DNA from: Prochlorococcus sp. RS04
GTDB lineage: Bacteria > Cyanobacteriota > Cyanobacteriia > PCC-6307 > Cyanobiaceae
DNA length: 64,000 nt
Assembly (NCBI RefSeq): GCF_001989455.1
Contig: NZ_CP018346.1
Coordinates: 558,001 to 622,000, forward strand
Direction of reading: 5' to 3'
Shown here: positions 57,418 to 64,000 of the stretch, piece after piece
Layout: the number at the start of each line of letters is the position of its first letter
Position numbering within the stretch: position 1 is the first letter of the stretch
The notes under the pieces: generated by a model
Seen by the model: the letters and a program-made list of their open reading frames with translations, nothing else
Databases searched by the model: none
Told to the model about the DNA's origin: nothing
Program-made: the position numbers and the translations under genes

Positions 57418-58401
57418 TTAGATCCTTTTCCAAACTTCAGAAAGCAGTGAGGATAAACCTTTTTTTAAAGATGAAGAAATAACTAAAACTTTCTTTTTTG
57501 ATAAATCTTCTAACTTTTTTGTAATTATTTTCAAATAATCATCATCTACCAGCTCCATTTTATTTAACACTATTATCCTCTCTTTATCTAAAAGACCTTT
57601 CCCATATTTTTTTAATTCCTGCTCAATAATCTCAAAATCATGTAAAGGATTTTCTGCAATTGCATCAATTAAGTGAACAAGTATCTTCGTTCTTTGGATG
57701 TGCCTTAAAAAATCATGCCCTAAACCTACTCCATCAGCTGCACCTGATATTAATCCAGGAATATCAGCAAAAAGGCAACCATTCCCATCAATTTTTCTTA
57801 CTACACCTAAGTTAGGTATTAGGGTCGTGAAAGGATAATTTGCGATTTTTGGACGTGCAGATGATACAACGGAAATCAAAGTACTTTTCCCAGCATTTGG
57901 AAGGCCTATAATCCCAACCTCTGCAAGAAGTTTTAGTTCTAATTGAACCTCCCATATTTCACCATCTTTTCCTTCAGTGAATGATTCTGGAGCTCTATTT
58001 TGATTACTTAAATAGTAAGCATTACCATGTCCACCTCTTCCTCCAATGGCAATTGTTAAACTCTGTTTATCTTTAGTTAAGTCTCCTAAAATAATGCCGG
58101 TTTTAATATCTCTTATTTCTGTGCCGCAGGGAACTTTAAGGATTCTATCCTCACCTGAAGCACCTGATCTCTTATTAGGACCTCCTTTGCATCCATCTTC
58201 AGCAATTATTTCTCGTTTGAATTTGAAATCTAATAATGTTTGAAGATTATTATCAGCCATCAAAATAACTGAACCCCCTCTGCCACCATTTCCCCCCGAG
58301 GGTCCTCCAGCAGGAACGAATTTTTCTCTTCTAAATGAAACTATGCCATTTCCGCCTTTTCCAGCTTTAAGAATAATGTTTGCTTGATCAATAAATTGCA
58401 C
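57418..58401 (-). CDS. obgE: Obg family GTPase
   Basis: A 327-residue ribosome-associated GTPase. The glycine-rich Obg domain ([19 protein letters not shown], then [16 protein letters not shown]) is followed by the G domain: G1 [10 protein letters not shown]3 DIPG, G4 LNKMEL. It lacks a C-terminal OCT extension, as in many cyanobacteria. It starts with ATG. It is 40 nt downstream of mutS2 on the same strand and likely shares its transcript. Confidence 0.95.
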   Translation of the reverse strand: MQFIDQANIILKAGKGGNGIVSFRREKFVPAGGPSGGNGGRGGSVILMADNNLQTLLDFKFKREIIAEDGCKGGPNKRSGASGEDRILKVPCGTEIRDIKTGIILGDLTKDKQSLTIAIGGRGGHGNAYYLSNQNRAPESFTEGKDGEIWEVQLELKLLAEVGIIGLPNAGKSTLISVVSSARPKIANYPFTTLIPNLGVVRKIDGNGCLFADIPGLISGAADGVGLGHDFLRHIQRTKILVHLIDAIAENPLHDFEIIEQELKKYGKGLLDKERIIVLNKMELVDDDYLKIITKKLEDLSKKKVLVISSSLKKGLSSLLSEVWKRI

Positions 58402-58441
58402 TTAATACGCTTATTAAATTGTTTTCTAGGTTTTTTAAATT

Positions 58442-60853
58442 TTATTTTATCCACGCAATACTGCAACCAGGTCCACCCTCGGCGTTGGCTGCATCTTCAA
58501 TCTTATCAACATAATTTAAACCTGATAACCAATTTCTTAATCCTTTTTTTAATTTCCCTGTGCCAATTCCATGAACAATCCATAGCGGTCCATGAAATTT
58601 TCTAATTTTCTCCTCAATAACTATTTCGGCTTCATGAACTCTTAGCCCTCTTACGTCAATTGTATTTTTACTCGTTCTAATTTTAGAAAAAGAAAAATCT
58701 TCTCTTGTAGAGTTGATTTCAATCTTTGATATTTTGGAATTAGGCTTTTCTCCATTAATACCTTCAAAGTCATTTACAGATAATGTGCTTCTGAATGCAC
58801 CACATTTAACTTCGTAAAAACCACCTTTTTTATCTAAATCTACAATTTGCCCCGTACTATTTAGGCTTTTTATTTTCACAAAATCACCAACCTGAGGAAT
58901 CCATGATATTGACTTTTCAAATTTTTTTTGGGTTAAATGTTCCGTCTCAATTTCCTTTAATCTTTTTCCAATAATTCTCGTATCCTCTCCGTTTACATTT
59001 TTATCTCTTAATTTTTTAATCAAATCTATTACCTCTCTCTTAGCGGATACAATATGTTTTGATAATTTAGACCTTTCAATTTCTTGGATTTTTTCAGCAT
59101 TTATTTTTTGATATTCATAATTTCTCTTCAGTTCATCATGTAATATTTCAGTCCTTGCAATCAGTTCTGCAGCCTCTTCTGCAGAATTTTGTTGCTTAAT
59201 CCTCTCTTCCTCAAGTCCTTTAATAATACTGTTAATATTATCAACCTCTTTTGGCTTTAGATAATTAGCCGCTTCATTAAGTATGCTTTGATCGAGACCA
59301 ATTCTCTTTGAAATTGACAAAGCATTACTTCTCCCAGGAATACCCCAGTTGAGTATATACTTTGGCTTCAAAGAATCCTCATCAAAAGCAACTGATACAT
59401 TTTCAAATCTTGAGTCATTATATTTTAGAGCTTTAATATCTCCATAATGTGTGGTTGCTAAAGTGATATCAGATTTATTTGCAAATTCTTTTAATAACGC
59501 CATCGCAAGAGCACTTCCTTCAAGAGGATCTGTACCAGATCCAATCTCATCTAATAAAACAACAGATAATCCTTTCTTTTTATCAAGTGAATCCAATATC
59601 TCTTTTATGCGGGATATATGCCCGCTGAAGGTAGATAAATTTTCTTCTAATGATTGATTATCTCCTATATCCACATATATATTTGGACAAAAAGGGATAA
59701 TAGGGTTTTTAGTTGAGGGTATCAATAATCCTGCTCTAGCCATAAGTAAAGACAAACCCAAACCTTTTAAAGCTGCCGTTTTACCTCCAGTATTTGGACC
59801 TGTAATAGCTACAACCTTAATATTTCTATTTATATGAAAATCGACAGCCACAGGGGGAGGGGCTCCTTTTTTCTTATGTTCCCAAATCAATAACGGATGA
59901 GAAAAACCAATTAAAGAGATAATAGGATTTTTATCAAAGGTAGGAGTTTTGCCTCCAATCCATTTAGAATATCTTGAACGAGTTAGAGCATTTTCTAATC
60001 TCAATAAAATAGATGCCATTTCAATAAGACTTTCTGAATTATCACTAACAACTTGGGACCATTTCTTTAGTAATTTAAATTCTTCTGCTGTGATCCTAGC
60101 CTCTAAAGAAGCGATCTTATTACCTTTAATAACTACACTTTCAGGCTCAAAATATACTGTATTTCCTGAGGATGAAGAGTCATGAATTATGCCTTTAAAT
60201 TTATCTACATAATTAACTTTAACTGCTAAAACAGGCCTACCATATCGATCTCCAATAGTAGTATCTTGCAAATAAGCTAAATTCTTTTGAATAAATTTCT
60301 CAACTAATATTTTTCTTTCAAGTTTCTTAGATAAAAATTCTTTTCTAAGAATAGATAGTTCATTACTTGCATTTTCTGAAATCCTTCCATTAGATTCAAT
60401 GCCTTTTTTAAAAATCTTTTCGATATTCTGATGGTCAATTAGATTTTTTGTAAATGATGAAATATAAGGCCTTTCTTCAAAATCTAATAAGATTTTTTTT
60501 AAATTTCTTGCTGCAGCAATTGTTTTCGCTATTTCTAACAATTCAGAAGATGAAATTACACCTCCCTTGGAACAAATTTCAATATTTCTACTAATATCAA
60601 AAACACCAGAAAAACTTATTGATTTATCTAAATTATTTTCTAGCTCATTTATTTCAACAGTTTCATGCAACAGTCTTTTAGAGGCTTCGTATTCTGAAGG
60701 AATAACAAAACTTAAAATTGCTCGTTTACCCATTTCCGTTGAGGCGAATGAAGATAAATGCGTTTTTAATGAATCCCACTCTAAAAGGCTTATAGATTCT
60801 TCTTCTAAGGTGTTATCTGAATATGATTTTTTAGAATAACTTTTCTCTGGCAT
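58442..60853 (-). CDS. mutS2: MutS2 endonuclease
   Basis: An 803-residue MutS2. The N-terminal domain lacks the mismatch-recognition module of MutS. The ATPase has Walker A TGPNTGGKTAALKG and Walker B VVLLDEIGSGTDP. A coiled coil (about 510-600) and a C-terminal Smr nuclease domain (DVRGLRVHEAE, with VHGIGTGKLKKGLR) complete it. The family suppresses recombination and, in some bacteria, acts on collided ribosomes. I chose the ATG at 60853 (MPEKSYSK) over a TTG six codons upstream, which reads a non-conserved ILFFC. It follows the VOC gene by 14 nt. Confidence 0.94.
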   Translation of the reverse strand: MPEKSYSKKSYSDNTLEEESISLLEWDSLKTHLSSFASTEMGKRAILSFVIPSEYEASKRLLHETVEINELENNLDKSISFSGVFDISRNIEICSKGGVISSSELLEIAKTIAAARNLKKILLDFEERPYISSFTKNLIDHQNIEKIFKKGIESNGRISENASNELSILRKEFLSKKLERKILVEKFIQKNLAYLQDTTIGDRYGRPVLAVKVNYVDKFKGIIHDSSSSGNTVYFEPESVVIKGNKIASLEARITAEEFKLLKKWSQVVSDNSESLIEMASILLRLENALTRSRYSKWIGGKTPTFDKNPIISLIGFSHPLLIWEHKKKGAPPPVAVDFHINRNIKVVAITGPNTGGKTAALKGLGLSLLMARAGLLIPSTKNPIIPFCPNIYVDIGDNQSLEENLSTFSGHISRIKEILDSLDKKKGLSVVLLDEIGSGTDPLEGSALAMALLKEFANKSDITLATTHYGDIKALKYNDSRFENVSVAFDEDSLKPKYILNWGIPGRSNALSISKRIGLDQSILNEAANYLKPKEVDNINSIIKGLEEERIKQQNSAEEAAELIARTEILHDELKRNYEYQKINAEKIQEIERSKLSKHIVSAKREVIDLIKKLRDKNVNGEDTRIIGKRLKEIETEHLTQKKFEKSISWIPQVGDFVKIKSLNSTGQIVDLDKKGGFYEVKCGAFRSTLSVNDFEGINGEKPNSKISKIEINSTREDFSFSKIRTSKNTIDVRGLRVHEAEIVIEEKIRKFHGPLWIVHGIGTGKLKKGLRNWLSGLNYVDKIEDAANAEGGPGCSIAWIK

Positions 60854-60867
60854 ACAAAAAAAAAGAA

Positions 60868-61254
60868 TCAAACATTCGATTGAATCCCTTCAGGAGGAAC
60901 ATAAAGCATCTCGAGCCAGTTTCCTTCAGTATCCTTCATGTAAAAAGATGCTGTCCCATCTCTATGTTCATGTAAAGGACCAACTTTTACACCAGAATTC
61001 TTTAAATCATTTTGAATATTTTCCACTTCTTTTTTATTTTCAAAATGAAAAGCAAAGTGTGGTCCCGCAGCTTTGTAGCTAGGGCCTAACAACGCAAGTC
61101 CATCTTTACCTTTACCAGCTTCTAAATAAGACCAATCTTTATCGTCCCAAACTAAATTCATACCCAGCTTAATATAAAAAGATTTAGCCCTTTCGAGATT
61201 CTCTACTCTTAGTGCAATGTGACCAATCCTATTTACTCCTTGTGAAAACTTCAA
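60868..61254 (-). CDS. VOC/glyoxalase-fold protein
   Basis: A 128-residue protein with two beta-alpha-beta-beta-beta modules: RIGHIALRVENLERAKSFYIKLG, then FAFHFENKKEVENIQNDL. The four metal-ligand positions of glyoxalase I-like proteins are partly present (H13 and E121-type LEM near the C-terminus). It could be a lactoylglutathione lyase relative or another VOC enzyme. It starts with ATG at 61254. Confidence 0.82.
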   Translation of the reverse strand: MKFSQGVNRIGHIALRVENLERAKSFYIKLGMNLVWDDKDWSYLEAGKGKDGLALLGPSYKAAGPHFAFHFENKKEVENIQNDLKNSGVKVGPLHEHRDGTASFYMKDTEGNWLEMLYVPPEGIQSNV

Positions 61255-61316
61255 AACAAAGCGGTTAATTTATTACTTATTTAAGAATAAACCAAATTTT
61301 TGTTAATAATGAGTTT

Positions 61317-62318
61317 TTAAGTATCCTGCAACCATTGAGATGCATCACAAGCATGATAAGTGAGTATTAATTTTGCTCCAGCTCTCTTAAAACTAAGCAA
61401 TGTTTCTAATACAATATCTTTTTCATTGATCCAGTTCTTCATAGCAGCAGACTTGACCATAGAATACTCCCCACTAACGTTGTATGCAGCAATGGGTTTA
61501 TTTGAAAAAGTGCTTAATCTATAAACAATATCCAAATATGAAATACCTGGTTTTACCATCAAAATATCAGCTCCTTCATACTGATCCAATGCAGATTCAA
61601 TTAAAGCCTCTTTTGAATTGGCAGGGTCCATTTGATATGTAGACTTATTGTCTGGAATTATTTTCTTACTATTCTCTCTAGGAGCAGAATCTAAAGCAGT
61701 TCTAAATGGACCATAGTAAGCAGATGAATATTTTGCTGTGTAACTAATAATACCTACATCACTAAATCCTTGACTATCAAGAACAGTTCTAATTGCTCCA
61801 ACTCTCCCATCCATCATGTCACTAGGGCCAATAAAATCTGCTCCAGCTCTTGCTTGTGTTAAAGCTTGTTTTTTTAAAATTTCGATTGTTTCGTCGTTCA
61901 ATATTTTTCCAGTTTCATCAACTAATCCATCATGACCATCACAAGAGTATGGGTCCAAGGCAACATCTGTCATTATTGCCATTTCTGGAATCTCTTTTTT
62001 TAATATTCTAATAGCTTTAGGTATTAAACCGTCTTCATTAAAACACTCTGCTCCATCTTCAGTCTTTAAACTATCGTTGATCTTTGGGAAAAGAACCACA
62101 CACCGTATTCCCAATTCCCATGCCCTAGTAACCTCCTTTATTAAACCATTAATATCCCATCTATAAGTTCCAGGCATTGCTGAAATTTCCTCTTTAAAAT
62201 CTTTTTCATGAATAAATAATGGATATATAAAGTCAGATGCCGTTAGATGATTTTCTCTAACCATTTCTCTAATTGCTTCAGTTCTTCTTAATCTTCTAGG
62301 ACGAATAATCGAATTCAT
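61317..62318 (-). CDS. hemB: Delta-aminolevulinic acid dehydratase (porphobilinogen synthase)
   Basis: A 333-residue enzyme that condenses two ALA molecules into porphobilinogen for chlorophyll, heme and cobamide. The metal-loop region DVALDPYSCDGHDGLVDE has Asp and one Cys in place of the three-Cys zinc site, the Mg/K-type pattern of photosynthetic organisms. The Schiff-base lysines lie in YTAKYSS and ILMVKPGISYLD. It starts with ATG and is divergent from the SulP transporter gene by 223 nt. Confidence 0.96.
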   Translation of the reverse strand: MNSIIRPRRLRRTEAIREMVRENHLTASDFIYPLFIHEKDFKEEISAMPGTYRWDINGLIKEVTRAWELGIRCVVLFPKINDSLKTEDGAECFNEDGLIPKAIRILKKEIPEMAIMTDVALDPYSCDGHDGLVDETGKILNDETIEILKKQALTQARAGADFIGPSDMMDGRVGAIRTVLDSQGFSDVGIISYTAKYSSAYYGPFRTALDSAPRENSKKIIPDNKSTYQMDPANSKEALIESALDQYEGADILMVKPGISYLDIVYRLSTFSNKPIAAYNVSGEYSMVKSAAMKNWINEKDIVLETLLSFKRAGAKLILTYHACDASQWLQDT

Positions 62319-62541
62319 ATGAATATTATTTAAATTGAAAAATATTTATCTAATACATTAATCGCTCGCCTCGCACATAAATCAATCAGAGACTACTTTT
62401 GTTCAGGAAAATTAACTAAAATTTATTTAGTAAGAGCAAAAAAAGTTACAAAAATATTTTGCACAATCTTCATTTTTCACAAATTTACGTCATTAAGAGA
62501 TAATATCTTCTAGTTAAGTGTTTATTTTTAGGAGAGCATCT

Positions 62542-64000
62542 TTGAAAATAATTAATGGGTTTCATCTGAAAAATGTAAGAGGCGATATTCTTGGAGGCAT
62601 CACGGCCGCAGTTGTGGCTTTACCTCTAGCTCTTGCTTTTGGTAATGCTGCTTTAGGGCCTGGTGGAGCAATTTATGGACTATACGGAGCAGTAGTAGTT
62701 GGTTTTTTAGCAGCATTATTCGGCGGAACACCTGCTCAAGTTAGTGGCCCTACTGGTCCCATGAGTGTAACTGTTGCAGGTGTAGTAGCAGGCTTAGCAG
62801 CAGTAGGGGTTCCAAGAGATCTTTCTGCAGGACAAATTTTACCTTTAGTTATGGCAGCGGTAGTCATTGGCGGCTTACTGCAAATATTATTCGGGATTCT
62901 AAAACTAGGTAAATACATTACTTTAGTTCCATATTCTGTTGTTTCAGGATTTATGTCTGGTATTGGAGTAATAATCATTGCACTTCAAATTGGGCCATTA
63001 CTAGGAATTAGCACTCGAGGTGGAGTGGTCGAATCTTTAACTACTGTATTTTCAAATTTCCAGCCAAATGGTGCTGCTATTGGAGTGGCAATAATGACTC
63101 TAGGTATAGTATTTCTAACTCCTAGAAAAATAAGTCAATGGGTTCCTTCTCCTCTATTGGCCTTATTGATAGTAACTCCAATATCAATTTTAATTTTTGG
63201 AGACGGAGCTATAGATAGAATTGGAGAAATTCCAAGAGGAGTTCCATCTTTAAATTTCCCAAGTTTTAATCAATATTTCCCAATTATTTTCAAGGCAGGA
63301 TTAGTCTTAGCAGTACTTGGCGCTATTGACTCCTTACTGACATCTCTAGTAGCAGACAATATCTCTCAAACAAAACATAATTCTGATAGAGAACTTATTG
63401 GTCAAGGGATAGGAAATGCTGTAGCAGGTCTGTTTTCAGGTTTACCTGGAGCAGGAGCAACCATGAGAACAGTTATAAATGTTAAATCTGGAGGATCAAC
63501 TCCCATTTCTGGTATGGTTCACTCAGTTGTATTGTTGATAGTTTTAGTTGGTGCTGGACCTTTAGCTGAGCAAATACCAACTGCATTGCTAGCAGGAATT
63601 CTTATAAAAGTAGGCCTTGATATTATTGATTGGGGATTCTTGAGGAGGGCTCACAAATTATCTTTAAAAACATCATTAGTAATGTACGGTGTACTTTTAA
63701 TGACTGTTTTTTGGGATTTAATTTGGGCAGTTTTAGTCGGTGTATTCATAGCAAATATGCTAACTATTGATTCAATAACCGAAACTCAACTAGAAGGTAT
63801 GGATGAGGATAATCCTTTATCAAAAGATGATCAAGCAAAAAATTCATTGCCTGCTGATGAAAAAGCACTTCTCGATAGATGTTCAGGAGAAGTAATGTTG
63901 TTTAGACTAAAAGGACCACTTAGTTTTGGAGCAGCTAAAGGAATATCTGAAAGAATGATGCTTGTAAGAAACTACAAGGTTTTGATATTAGATATCACTG
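62542..64000 (+). CDS. SulP family transporter, BicA-like (3' end outside window)
   Basis: The first 486 codons of a SulP anion transporter, cut by the window edge. It starts TTG (KIINGFHLKNVRGDIL) behind a good RBS (AGGAG). It has the SulP stretches GGTPAQVSGPTGPMSV and LGAIDSLLTSLVAD and ten or more hydrophobic helices. A cytosolic STAS domain begins near residue 445 (EVMLFRLKGPLSFGAAKG). The strong likeness to BicA suggests Na-dependent bicarbonate uptake for the carbon-concentrating mechanism. Sulfate transport is not excluded by sequence. Confidence 0.9.
   Translation, partial: MKIINGFHLKNVRGDILGGITAAVVALPLALAFGNAALGPGGAIYGLYGAVVVGFLAALFGGTPAQVSGPTGPMSVTVAGVVAGLAAVGVPRDLSAGQILPLVMAAVVIGGLLQILFGILKLGKYITLVPYSVVSGFMSGIGVIIIALQIGPLLGISTRGGVVESLTTVFSNFQPNGAAIGVAIMTLGIVFLTPRKISQWVPSPLLALLIVTPISILIFGDGAIDRIGEIPRGVPSLNFPSFNQYFPIIFKAGLVLAVLGAIDSLLTSLVADNISQTKHNSDRELIGQGIGNAVAGLFSGLPGAGATMRTVINVKSGGSTPISGMVHSVVLLIVLVGAGPLAEQIPTALLAGILIKVGLDIIDWGFLRRAHKLSLKTSLVMYGVLLMTVFWDLIWAVLVGVFIANMLTIDSITETQLEGMDEDNPLSKDDQAKNSLPADEKALLDRCSGEVMLFRLKGPLSFGAAKGISERMMLVRNYKVLILDIT

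Noticed and set aside
62736-62978. Minus-strand open frame of 80 codons
   Set aside because: It lies wholly inside the SulP transporter gene on the plus strand, whose translation matches a known family. The minus-strand translation is low-complexity Pro/Thr and is only a shadow.
1-64000. CRISPR arrays, insertion sequences, prophage or defence islands
   Set aside because: No direct repeats with regular spacers, no transposase or integrase-like translation, no terminal repeats and no restriction or toxin-antitoxin genes were seen. The tRNA genes are not flanked by integrase or repeated ends.

Overview
The window reads as core chromosome of a high-light-adapted Prochlorococcus. The DNA is strongly AT-rich and genes are packed nearly end to end. 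TTG starts are common. The gene set is typically cyanobacterial: psbA, psbO, psbH, psbI, psbK, psbN, ntcA, cp12, crtR, a SulP/BicA-type transporter, and many small cyanobacteria-only families. The low GC, single-copy psbA, very short spacers and gene order (psbO-sat-ftsH-eda-aroC-psbA-aspA-cp12-obg-mutS2-hemB) point to the HL clade. The strain cannot be fixed from the sequence alone. I see no rRNA, CRISPR array, insertion sequence, integrase, toxin-antitoxin pair or prophage gene, and no clear island of foreign composition.

Layout. 1-6.5 kb: a gene tail, carotenoid oxygenase, rdgB, a phosphohexomutase, a RecB/TM0106-type nuclease, ygfZ and pyrE. 6.7-12.4 kb: a CAU tRNA, a CorC/CNNM protein, a Gfo/Idh oxidoreductase, psbK-tgt, cobS and a Hik2-like histidine kinase. 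12.4-21.8 kb: a DUF3155 gene behind a hairpin-rich leader, an esterase, purH, DoxX, ispH, an ammonium transporter with an NtcA box, sfsA, murJ and two small proteins. 21.8-30.3 kb: tRNA-Arg, glyA-cinA-leuC-leuD, LptD-like protein, psbI, psbN, psbH, pth and DUF3146. 30.2-35 kb: a resolvase-like protein, DUF3084, ntcA, a CobO-like protein with a broken P-loop, dcd, thyX and a membrane thioredoxin. 35-45.6 kb: glmM, trmB, DUF3177, ileS, Ycf66, tRNA-Leu, crtR, gatC, a 3-methyladenine glycosylase, pyrB and Ycf20. 45.8-54.4 kb: DUF2555, coaBC, psbO, sat, ftsH, eda, aroC and psbA. 54.6-64 kb: a 42-residue ORF, aspartoacylase, a GST, cp12, obgE, mutS2, a VOC protein, hemB and the first 486 codons of a SulP transporter.

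How the genes fit together. Much of the window serves photosynthesis: six PSII proteins, an FtsH protease, tetrapyrrole synthesis (hemB), carotenoid hydroxylation and cleavage, the isoprenoid step ispH, the Calvin-cycle brake CP12 and a probable bicarbonate transporter. Nitrogen control appears as ntcA, with its own candidate autoregulatory site, and amt with a perfect GTA-N8-TAC box. The rest is nucleotide, amino-acid, cofactor and cell-wall housekeeping.

No convincing new multi-gene system stands out. The items most worth checking are the structured leader at 12480-12596, two genes (crtR and the alkyladenine glycosylase) with no ATG/GTG/TTG start, the CobO relative without a Walker A motif beside ntcA, the small ORF near psbA, and convergent genes that share stop codons while strong terminators are kept for a few highly expressed genes.
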